DNA from: Baffinella frigidus | Lineage: Eukaryota; Cryptophyceae; Cryptomonadales; Baffinellaceae | Assembly (NCBI GenBank): GCA_026770585.1 | Contig: MU647876.1 | Coordinates: 11,442-25,994 of the forward strand | Length of the DNA: 14,553 nt | Direction of reading: 5' to 3' | Part shown: positions 6,900 through 13,954 of the stretch, piece after piece | Position numbering within the stretch: position 1 is the first letter of the stretch | How the letters are laid out: each line of letters begins with the position of its first letter | The notes under the pieces: generated by a model | Told to the model about the DNA's origin: nothing | Databases searched by the model: none | What the model saw: the letters and a program-made list of their open reading frames with translations, nothing else | Program-made: the position numbers and the translations under genes

Positions 6900-7114
6900 G
6901 CTGCCTAATTTCGGGCGACATCTCGTACAAATGCCGTCAATTCCCGAGAAACGGAAAATCCGCAATCAAAAGTCAATTTTTTCCACCTGAGAAACGTTCG
7001 GCCACGATAAAATCACTTGTTAAGTCGATCGCAGAAGAAAAAAGCTTCCCCCTCGCTCCAAACTGTGTAGTAAACGGTCCCGAGCTGTCCATTGCCCTCG
7101 TGACCAAACCAACG
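6900..7114 (+). CDS. Candidate exon of an unrecognised gene
   Basis: Preceded by a strong acceptor (TCTGTTTTTTTTGCGCCGCAG) and followed by a strong donor (ACG then GTGAGT). The frame open across it gives about 72 residues of natural-looking composition, including ISGDISYKCRQFP, SLVKSIAEEKSFPLAPNC and GPELSIALVTKPT. It would enter in phase 1 and leave in phase 0. No family is recognised. Its 3' half with the donor is copied at 7210 and in part at 7518; the first copy has a frameshift and a GC in place of GT. Against it: the AATCAAAAGTCAATTTTTTCC word inside belongs to a dispersed repeat. Confidence 0.4.
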
Positions 7115-7613
7115 GTGAGTCAGCAATTTGTTTAAAACGACTCTTTAAGTTTTAAAGAGTCGTTTTAAACGACGGTCACGGATCACACGAAGGAGCAAGT
7201 GTCTAGAATTAAGTCGATCGCAGAAGAAAAACATCAAAAAGCTCCCCCCTCGCTCCAAACTGTGTAGTAAACGGTCCCGAGCTGTCCATTGCCCTCGTGA
7301 CCAAACCAACGGCGAGTCAGCAATTTGTTTAAAACGACTCTTTAAGTTTTAAAGAGTCGGTACGAGCTCGTAGTAAAGAAGATTGCATATGGGGTCCTTA
7401 CTTCTTTTTTTCGATCTGGACTCCCAAAAGTCTTTTTTGGTGGACGTGACCTTCCCATGTCCTTCCCCAACGTCTCTTTACTACAGTCACGTGTCTAATG
7501 CATTCTTTTTTACCACTTGACAAACCAACGGTGAGTCAGCAATTTGTTTAAAACGACTCTTTAAGTTTTAAAGAGTCGTTTTAAACGACGGTCACGGATC
7601 ACACGAAGGAGCG
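7021..7613 (+). repeat. 189-bp tandem duplication with a palindrome, plus third partial copy
   Basis: Copy 1 is 7021-7209, copy 2 is 7210-7357, and a partial copy 3 is about 7518-7613. Copies 1 and 3 keep a perfect 19-bp-arm, 3-base-loop hairpin (7130-7170; 7546-7586) built on AAAACGACTCTTTAA; copy 2 keeps only its inner half. Copy 2 has 8 extra bases near 7228. Between copies 2 and 3, 7370-7379 pairs with 7475-7484 (GTAGTAAAGA), perhaps another small element. Confidence 0.85.
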
Positions 7614-8650
7614 AAGGAAACATGGGAAAGTGGTACATCTCCCCTTGAAGGAGAGAAGGAGAGAAGGAGAGAAGGAGAGAACGGCTGTAGCGGCAGCGGC
7701 CGCAGAAGCCGCGGCTTAACCCCTCAGCTCGAGAAGCCGCGGCTTCCGGGGTTTCATGAAACCCAACACAGGCAAGTACATGGCTGAGGGTACCGGGTTG
7801 CACAGCTGCGACCTCCCGGGAGGTGGCGAAGCAGCTTGGGAGAAGGTTGTGGGCGGAGCGGGCAGCGATGGATGCACCGCAGCCTGCCCGGGTCACTCTG
7901 GCGCGGAGGGCACCTGGAATGCTGCGCGGCGAGAGATGACGAGTGATGCTCAGCGCGCAGGTGGGCAGCCCCGGCCAGGAGACCCTGGGGACGGTCCTAG
8001 ACTGTTTCTGGGGCCTCGCAGGCGCCCTGCAGCAGCCAAAACTGCAGCTGCGCTGAGCAGAGCCTGCCTTGGACCAGGGCCACGTCTTGAGGTCGTTGTT
8101 GATTGATGCGGGGGAACGCATTTGCTTTCTGCTTTCCTGGGCTGCTCGCACAGGTGACTGACTACTGCAAACGTTGGATGTGCGTTTCGCGCGAGAGCAA
8201 CAGGAGCCGGGTGGTTGGACGATCTCTCTGGGCGAGCGCAGCAGACTCGAGCGCATGACGAGCTCCGTGCGCACGCTTGCTGGCAGGCATTGATCCGTGC
8301 GCACAGGCATCAAGCGTCCGTGCGCACGCTTCATGCCAGGCATTGATGTGATCCGGAAGGAAGCATGCCTTTTCTGCAGAAGCAGTTGCAGTGTCCGCCG
8401 ATGTTGGAAGCAAGGACCTAACGGGCATGCTCTCTCGAGTGGCAGGCGGGTCTCCATCGAAGAGTTACCCCCACGGTCGAGGATCGAGGAATCACTCCCG
8501 CCTGAGAGTGCTGGTGGGGGCGCTGATCGTGCTGGGCTGGAGGGTGGGCGTGGCTGATGGGGATTGTCTCAACGATTGCCTCACTCTCGCGACGGGTGAC
8601 TGTGTGTTTGGGAAGGTGCGCGTCCCATCCCTGCCTGGAATGCGCGAGAC
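7614..8650. other. GC-rich, repeat-poor stretch without an assignable gene
   Basis: Contains a GAAGGAGA tandem (7647-7678), the perfect palindrome AAGCCGCGGCTT twice (7706-7717, 7734-7745), a perfect 16-bp palindrome (7749-7764) and a 53-bp direct repeat of TCCGTGCGCACGCTT...GGCATTGAT (8264 and 8317). A pyrimidine tract ending GCTCGCACAG (to 8152) resembles an acceptor. Both strands have long open frames in the same GC-rich sequence (plus 7756-8106, minus 8457-7561), neither with a recognisable motif. Exons may exist here but I cannot define them. Confidence 0.5.
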
Positions 8651-8674
8651 CTAGCTCTGCCTCACTCGGGTTGC
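8651..8674 (+). mobile_element. Solo left end of family E
   Basis: CTAGCTCTGCCTCACTCGGG followed by TTG repeats the terminus of E3, 42 bp upstream of it. The rest of the element is missing. Confidence 0.7.
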
Positions 8675-8692
8675 CACGAGAGCGAGCAGGTT

Positions 8693-8831
8693 CTAGCTCT
8701 GCCTCAGTCGGGTTGACAGACTATTCTCAAGTTGATATGCTGGGTGTGCGGTACAGATCCGTCAACTTTGGAGCGAAAAAGGGCCCGGTCTCTCCAAATT
8801 GGTGAGACCGAATAGTCTGAGACAGAGCTAG
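8693..8831 (+). mobile_element. Family E copy E3, complete
   Basis: 139 bp, CTAGCTCTGCCTCAG to CTGAGACAGAGCTAG, with imperfect terminal inverted repeats and a short inner one (CTCCAAATTGGTGAG). CTAG is present at every readable E end, so it is either the terminus or a preferred 4-bp target. A GGAT tetranucleotide run follows (8834-8850). Confidence 0.85.
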
Positions 8832-8849
8832 ACGATGGATGGATGGATG

Positions 8850-9010
8850 GATGAGCGTGGATGCCGCGACCCAACCTATGAAAATTTATCTCAGAAAAGG
8901 AGTTCTAAAACTCATTTTCTTAAGTCAATTCCCCTTCAAATATGTCAACTTATGCGTAGAGAAAAGAATAAGAAAATGAGTTTTAGAACTCCTTTTCTGA
9001 GATAAAAATG
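8850..9010 (+). mobile_element. Foldback element L, complete copy
   Basis: The arms 8887-8922 and 8969-9004 are perfect over 36 bp (TATCTCAGAAAAGGAGTTCT...). The 37-bp lead-in from GATGAGCGTGGATGCCG belongs to the element because the half copy at 10401 shares it. Just beyond, GGGCCCTAA/TTAGGGCCC (9029-9056) and the palindrome AGTCACCGGTGACT (9068-9081) are further small inverted repeats. Confidence 0.85.
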
Positions 9011-9185
9011 GACTAGCAAACGGGATTCGGGCCCTAATTAAATGCAGTTAGGGCCCTAGCACGTAGCAGTCACCGGTGACTTCGGAAATCAGTGCATGCA
9101 AACGATTCCCGTACAAATCGCAACTCAATTCGGATCAACTCAGAACCTCTCCCGGAAATCCGGGACAGAAAGGCACAGGTGGCTT

Positions 9186-9325
9186 TTATCCGGGGAAATC
9201 TATTTTTCTTTCATTTGATGGCAATGAAATTCACTACACAAATGCTTTAATATTACCAGCAAGAACGAATTGTGTAGTAATTTTCATTGCCATCAAATGA
9301 AAGAAAAATAGGTTTCCCCGGATAA
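9186..9325 (+). mobile_element. Family A MITE copy A3 with 4-bp TSD GCTT
   Basis: 140 bp, TTATCCGG to CCGGATAA, flanked by GCTT at 9182-9185 and 9326-9329. Arms TTTCATTTGATGGCAATGAA pair almost fully. The loop has TAATATTACC at 9248-9257. Confidence 0.93.
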
Positions 9326-9424
9326 GCTTATAAGCGGCATCCTCAGATGCATGGTCTGACCTGGTTTAGGGTGGAGGGGTTAAACCCTGAACCCTAAGCC
9401 TATCTGGTTTCATCCCCTGAAATG

Positions 9425-9565
9425 TAATCCCGCCGAGTATTCAAGTTCAATACGATCTGGCAACGAAAATTACTACACAATTGGTCCATACAAGTAGTAG
9501 TAAAAATATTTGTGTGGTAATTTTCGTTGCCAGATGGTATTCAACTTGAATACTCCTCCGGATGA
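9425..9565 (-). mobile_element. Family B MITE copy B1, near-perfect hairpin
   Basis: 141 bp. Arms 9435-9480 and 9510-9555 (GAGTATTCAAGTT..., CTGGCAACGAAAATTACTAC). Outer ends TAATCCCGCC and CCTCCGGATGA are inverted relative to B2 and B3. Flanks AATG (9421-9424) and GATG (9566-9569) match at three of four bases. Confidence 0.88.
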
Positions 9566-9590
9566 GATGCGAGATCGGACCGCAGGTTGG

Positions 9591-9770
9591 AACCCCGTGC
9601 GCGTTTTGTGCGATGCTTTCGCACTACGACCCACCAACAGGTCCCTAAACCCTAAACCCTAAACCATAAACACTAAACCCTAAACCCTAAACCCTAAACC
9701 ATAAATGGTCGAAACCCTAAACCCCGTGCGTGTTTTGTGCGATGCTTTTGCACTACGATCCAGCAACAGG
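9591..9770. repeat. 51-bp direct repeats bracketing telomere-type repeats
   Basis: 9591-9641 and 9720-9770 (AACCCCGTGCGYGTTTTGTG, GCACTACGA, CAACAGG) are collinear with no gaps and few differences. Between them lie about ten CCCTAAA-type units. The copies also contain the hairpin GTGCG/CGCAC. Confidence 0.88.
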
Positions 9771-10086
9771 TTTTGCCCCACGTCCAAAGCCATGAGGCGA
9801 GAAATTGTACCCCAGACGCAACTCCAGACGCAACTGTAGGCCAAAGCGAGATTTCCTGTTCCCTCTTTCCCGGCCTGTCACCAAGTGAGACCCTCCACTC
9901 TCTACAGTCTAGCACAGAATATATTATATTTCGCAAGGTATTTCGCAAGGTGTCCACCTAAAAGATTCCTGGAACAAAACCAATTATTTTAAACCACTTA
10001 AAGTACGAAATGGCTGCAATGCAAAGCCAAATCTGAAATAGAATATATTGACGACCGCAAAGAAAGTGAGATTCTGCACACTCTAC
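9771..10086. other. Stretch with small duplications only
   Basis: CCAGACGCAACT is repeated at 9813-9836 and ATTTCGCAAGGT is repeated at about 9928-9951. No recognised gene or element. Confidence 0.5.
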
Positions 10087-10331
10087 AGCCCTAAACCCTA
10101 AACAATAAACCCTAAACCCTAAACACTAAACCCCAAACCCTAAACCCTACACCCTAAACCCTAAGCTCTAAACCCTCAGCCCTAAGCCCTAAACCCTAAA
10201 TCCTACACCCTAAACCAGGCACGTGCGTAGCGTGCGAGAACGCAGGTTTCTACCCTAAACCCTAAACCCTAAACCCTAAACCCTAAACCCTAAACCCTAA
10301 ACCCTAAACCCTAAACCCTAAACCCTAAACC
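10087..10331 (-). repeat. Interstitial telomere array, CCCTAAA on +
   Basis: The degenerate part, 10087-10216, is followed by 36 unrelated bases and then an uninterrupted run of about 11 exact CCCTAAA units at 10253-10331. Exactness suggests a recent origin compared with the other blocks. Confidence 0.95.
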
Positions 10332-10400
10332 AGGCTACTACAAGTACGACATCGCGGATGTGTAAGTGCCCACTTATGTACCCATTTAGGGTTTAGGGTT

Positions 10401-10488
10401 GATGAGCATGGATGCCGCTACCCAACTTATGAAAATTTATCTCAGAAAAGGAGTTCTAAAACTCATTTTCTTAAGTCAATTCCCCTTC
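10401..10488 (+). mobile_element. Half copy of element L
   Basis: 88 bp collinear with 8850-8937 with about three differences and no gaps. It stops in the loop and is joined at once to TTTAGGG-type repeats; the right arm is absent. Confidence 0.9.
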
Positions 10489-10489
10489 T

Positions 10490-10655
10490 AGGGCTTAGGG
10501 TTTACAGTTTAGGGTTTAGGTTGTAGGGTTTGGGGTTCAGGGCTTAGGGTTTACAGTTTAGGGTTTAGGTTCTAGAGTTTGGGGTTTAGGGTTAGGGCTT
10601 AGGGTTTCCAGTTTAGGGTTTAGGTTCTAGGGTTTGGGGTTTAGGGTTAGGGCTG
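10490..10655 (+). repeat. Telomere-type higher-order repeat, TTTAGGG on +
   Basis: Units of 49, 55 and 55 bp beginning AGGGCTTAGGG start at 10490, 10539, 10594 and 10649, each built from variant heptamers in the same order (GGGTTTACAG, TTTAGGTTCTAGGG, TTTGGGG). TTTAGGG also occurs at 10386-10400. Confidence 0.88.
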
Positions 10656-10690
10656 TTGAGTGTTGAGGAGATGTGAGGAGAAGGGGTATT

Positions 10691-10774
10691 CTAGCACGCG
10701 CGTGTACCCTTCGTACCTAGCACGCGCGTGTACCCTTCGTACCACATCCCGTCAGCGCGTGTACCCTTCGTACC
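10691..10774 (+). repeat. 26-bp tandem repeat
   Basis: CTAGCACGCGCGTGTACCCT, TCGTAC twice in tandem, and a third partial unit at 10752-10774. It resembles the GAGCACGCGGGAGTACCCTTCGG core of the modules that follow. GGGATACCAAT recurs at about 10789 and 10818. Confidence 0.8.
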
Positions 10775-10859
10775 ACTTTGCGTCTCACGGGATACCAATC
10801 AGGTAAAATTTAATTGGGATACCAATTAGTTCAAATAGAAATCACGAATTTGGTCAACG

Positions 10860-11429
10860 TTATGCTGCGTATGCTGCGCCATACACGCACGTGCTGAAAG
10901 GACCAACACCACTCTTGCAGATATTCGGTTTATTGAGTGAACAGGATGCTGGCAGGTATTTGAGCACGCGGGAGTATCCATCGGACGCATGTGTGCCATG
11001 TGTTGAAAGGACCCTTGATGTGTGGCATGTGTTGAAAGGACCCTTGAGAATATCTTCCACCAGGGTATTTACCATTTGCAGTATCTGCCATTCCACCGAG
11101 ACAAAAATCGAGAGTGAGACGTCTCGAAGCAAAAGTGAAGTTAAGTAACGGTGGATTATTTACGGTGTGTGCCATGCTGGCAGGTACTCGAGCACGCGGC
11201 TGTATCCTTCGGACGACATTGCGGCTGCCTTGAAATTTATTCTGATGAGCGGTTTGGACGGGTCTGGCGCGGTTCATACAGTTTTGCCTTGGGAGGCTTT
11301 TGGTGGTCACGTCCCCCCCGGGGGCTCCATAAAATCCATTTTAAAACGGACCCTTCCTCAGGAGCCAGGAGGATGTGGAGCTGGCCCGACTGTCGACCCG
11401 AGCGAGGCAGAGCTAGAGGGTCACGGGCC

Positions 11430-11465
<36 letters not shown>

Positions 11466-11970
11466 ATCTCTCTCTTTCTCTCTCTTCTATCTCTCTCTCT
11501 CTCGACAGTCGGGCCAGCTCCACGTCCTCCTGGCTCCTGAGGAAGGGTCCGTTTTAAAATGGATTTTATGGAGCCCCCGGGGGGGACGTGACCACCAAAA
11601 GGCTCCCGAATGGGACGCAGCGCGTGACCATTGGGCCTATCCTTCGGACGACATGGCGGCTGGGTTGAAATTGGTGTGCAAGTGTTGAAAGGATCAACAC
11701 CACTCTTGCACATATTCATTTTGATGATTCAACACTATCCTGGCAGGTATTCGAGCACGCGGGAGTGCCCTTCAGAGGACGTTCAATACAAATGACAGCG
11801 ATGCGTGGCGACAACATCTACCAGAATGGTATTTATGAAATTGAGTGGAGTTCAGTAACGGTGGATTATTTACGGTGTGTGGCATGCCACACAGGTATAC
11901 GAGCACACGGGAGTACCCTTCGGTCGACGTGGCAGCTTCTCCTTCGCAGACCTCCCCCTGGACCTTCACT
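10860..11970 (+). repeat. Array of diverged J modules
   Basis: The word GGCAGGTATTCGAGCACGCG with CCTTCGGACGAC recurs near 10951, 11178, 11741 and 11893, with part at 11638. A longer block, 10891-10987, matches 11682-11780 (GTGYTGAAAGGAYCAACACC...). A 29-bp unit ending GAAAGGACCCTTGA is tandem at 10991-11048. GTAACGGTGGATTATTTACG occurs at 11145 and 11855. Element H copy 2 is at 11093-11154. No ORF with a known motif. Confidence 0.75.
11291..11607. mobile_element. Foldback Q: 106-bp arms around a CT-rich loop
   Basis: 11291-11396 pairs with 11502-11607 at about 104 of 106 positions (for example TTTTGGTGGTCACGTCCC and CATAAAATCCATTTTAAAAC). The 105-bp loop is mostly CT dinucleotides. The high arm identity points to recent formation or to gene conversion between arms. 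No other copy in the window. Confidence 0.92.
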
Positions 11971-12020
11971 GTTGCCGACACGGTACACCCGGGGAAGACC
12001 GTGGTGCATAAATATGTTCA

Positions 12021-12171
12021 TAGGCTAACGGCCTGAAAATGGGGTAGTTAGGATTGCCTACCGTAGGCCGTAGGGCTCCTATGACCAAAAAGTCCTGGGA
12101 ATTTGGCCTACAGTAGGAGGTCCTAGGCAATCCCGTAGGCCTAACTACCCCATTTTTGGTCCGTTACCCTA
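12021..12171. mobile_element. Family C hairpin copy C3
   Basis: 151 bp, TAGGCTAACGGCCTGAAAAT to CCGTTACCCTA, less perfect arms than C1 and C2. The flanks are TTCA (left) and TTAA (right). Confidence 0.85.
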
Positions 12172-12182
12172 TTAATATGTGG

Positions 12183-12417
12183 TCGAAGAAGAGGCGCGGC
12201 AACTCTACCCCGTGGAATACGCCAACTGGAGTTGGCGCGCCTCCCAGTGAGAGGGCGTCCGCCGGCACACGCAAGGCAGTCACGACCGACCGTCTGGCTT
12301 CGGCGTCCGCGTGACCGGTCACGCGGGCGCTCACGAGCCTGCCAAAGGGGCTGTTCCACGCCAACTCTAGTTGACGCGCCTCTTCTTCTGAGTTTCCTCA
12401 ACGTATTCCACGGGGCA
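12183..12417. repeat. Two inverted blocks in parallel order
   Basis: GAAGAAGAGGCGCG (about 12186-12199) and CCCCGTGGAATACG (12207-12220) both have reverse-complement partners, at 12374-12388 and 12402-12416. A simple hairpin would reverse their order, but here it is kept. GCCAACTGGAGTTGGC is itself palindromic, and a relative lies at about 12360-12375. Confidence 0.65.
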
Positions 12418-12502
12418 CATACGTATGTATAGTGCTGTGGTCGGAGTTCCCAGCATACCCTCCGACCCAAACTACCCACAAAACGTGGGAGTACGGGAGC
12501 AC

Positions 12503-12610
12503 TAGTTCTGCCTCAGTCGGGTTGCCTGACTATTCTTAAGTTGACACGCTGGGTGTGTGGTACAAATCCGTCAACTTTGGAGGGGGAAAGGACCCGGGCT
12601 CGCCAAATAG
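12503..12610 (+). mobile_element. Family E copy E4, right end missing
   Basis: CTAGTTCTGCCTCAGTCGGG, then GACTATTCTTAAGTTGAC, GTCAACTTTGGAG and CCCGGGCTCGCC, matching E3 up to the inner repeat, after which similarity ends. Confidence 0.8.
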
Positions 12611-12891
12611 TGGGTTAAGTGGTTGGGCACATCCACTGAGTCCTTGCCTTGTACCTTCATCCGGACCAAATCGTCTTTTCCGGGTACCCGGATTTGTGCC
12701 TAACCGCGTCGGAATCCGACGAGCTGCAAACGGGGTTTAGTGCCAATTTTGGTACAAACGTCCTGTTTTAAGACATTTAAAAGTACTTCTCAGAAAATCT
12801 CGCAATCAACATTTGGTCCGGGTGTGAGATTTGGTGGTACGTACGGGGCTCAACACTACTCACGGATATTATCTCACAGAATGTATTAAGT
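12611..12891. other. Stretch with no recognised feature
   Basis: Mixed-composition sequence between E4 and A5. No convincing ORF, splice-bounded exon or inverted repeat is seen. Confidence 0.4.
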
Positions 12892-13011
12892 AAAGCCTTT
12901 CTTGCCAATGAAAATGGCCACTTGAATGCTTTACTATTACTAGTTTGATCCAATTGTGTAGTAATTTTCGGTGTAGGGAAGGCATTAGTTAACCGCGTTT
13001 TAAGTATTTGT
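12892..13011 (+). mobile_element. Family A relative A5, with TACTATTAC loop
   Basis: The arms are AAGCCTTTCTTGCCAATGAA and ACCG-type complement up to AAGGCATTAG. The loop TGCTTTACTATTACTAGT holds TACTATTAC at 12932-12940. The ends differ from A1-A3. 12924-13011 matches 13359-13446 over 88 bp without gaps. Confidence 0.7.
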
Positions 13012-13071
13012 GCGAGTCGCTATGGCTCCAATGGCTCCAGCTGTCCACTTTCGGCATGATATCCACTTTCA

Positions 13072-13231
13072 TAGGGTAACGGCCTGAAAATGGGGTAGTT
13101 AGGCCTACGGCATTGCCTAGGACCTCCTACCGTAGGCCGAGACCTTTTGGTCCTAGGATCCCTCGGCCTACGGTAGGAGGTCCTAGGCAATGCCGTAGGC
13201 CTAACTACCCCATTTTCAGGCCGTTAGCCTA
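13072..13231. mobile_element. Family C hairpin copy C2, near-perfect
   Basis: 160 bp with 70-bp arms differing at about one pair, 20-bp loop. Flanks TTCA (13068-13071) and TGAA (13232-13235): complementary rather than repeated, so no clean duplication. It lies within about 230 bp that the paralogous segment at 13446 lacks. Confidence 0.92.
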
Positions 13232-13358
13232 TGAACTTACTGGTTTACCCTTGGAGCAGGAGTATAACGGAAATCACACGATCGAGTAGTCGACGGCGGG
13301 GGCACGAACCCCTCGAGTAGTCGACGGCGGGGGCACGAACCCCTCCTTTTTGCTTCAT

Positions 13359-13446
13359 GAATGCTTTACTATTACTAGTATGATCCTATTGTGTAGTAAT
13401 TTTCGGTGCAGGAAAGGCAATAGTTGACCGCGTTTTAAGTATTTGT
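13359..13446 (+). mobile_element. Family A relative A6, left arm lost
   Basis: 88 bp collinear with 12924-13011. The loop nonamer TACTATTAC is at 13367-13375, followed by the GTGTAGTAATTTTCGGTG right arm. The left arm is replaced by an N module. Confidence 0.75.
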
Positions 13447-13645
13447 TTACCACGGGAGCAGGCGTACCAGAACGGAGATCACACGATCGAGTGGTCTTCG
13501 GCGGGGGCGGGCACCAACCCCTCCTTTGCCTTCAAGGTACACTCCCCTACAAACCCACTCATAAAAGGGTATTTAGGGGTCAGGGCTGAGGGTTTACAGG
13601 GGGCGGACACCACACCCTCCTTTTCCTTCAAGGCCCCCTACTAAC

Positions 13646-13690
13646 CCACACAGCGGGGTACCAAGGAATTTTCGGCCCGATTCGGGCCGA
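13646..13690 (-). mobile_element. Family D terminal fragment D5
   Basis: CCACACAGCGGGGTACCAAG, then GAATTTTCGGCCCGATTCGG, matches the reverse-complemented right end of D2. Only about 45 bp remain. Confidence 0.7.
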
Positions 13691-13954
13691 GACAACTCAG
13701 AAGACTCCTGCAGGGGGCGGGCGCCAGGGGGCGGGCTTTGCCAACCCCTCCTTTGCCTTCAAGGTCCTCTACCTACCAACGTGCCCTTTTTCCTTCCGCA
13801 CTCTCTCTCTCTCTCTCTCTCTCTCGCTCTCTCTCTCGCTCTCGCTCTCTCTCGCTCCCTCTCTCTCGCTCTCTCTCTCTCGCTCGCTCGCTCGCTCGCT
13901 AGGGCGGGCACCAACCCCTCCTTTGCCTTCAAGGTCCCCTACCAACCCACTAAG

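Larger units (their letters stand above)
13270..13950 (+). repeat. Degenerate N-module array with CT microsatellite
   Basis: The phrase GGCGGGGGCGGGCACCAACC followed by CCTCCTTTGCCTTCAAGG recurs near 13294, 13325, 13502, 13600, 13716 and 13901. The first two are an exact 31-bp tandem (13283-13344). The phrase GATCACACGATCGAGT precedes two of them. A CT/CGCT microsatellite fills 13801-13900, and D5 and a short TTTAGGGG piece (13573-13600) interrupt the array. Confidence 0.8.

Noticed and set aside
7130-7170. Rho-independent terminator
   Set aside because: The hairpin has no T-tract role here; the DNA is eukaryotic and the motif recurs as part of a tandem duplication.
7561-8457. Longest open frame, 298 codons on the minus strand
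   Set aside because: Its last codons translate a dispersed palindrome, its composition is Ser/Arg/Cys-rich with no motif, and the other strand is also open. GC-rich sequence with few stops explains it.
8693-8831. Helitron, because of CTAG ends
   Set aside because: CTAG is at both ends as an inverted repeat, there is no TC start, and the terminal repeats are those of a TIR element.
9737-9961. 74-codon plus frame
   Set aside because: It starts inside a 51-bp duplicated segment, has no motif or splice context, and is of a length expected by chance.
10253-10331. True chromosome end
   Set aside because: Unique sequence and elements continue on both sides, so the array is interstitial.
11237-11719. 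Frames of 129-173 codons on both strands
   Set aside because: They translate the arms of foldback Q and its CT loop, so they mirror each other and carry no protein signal.
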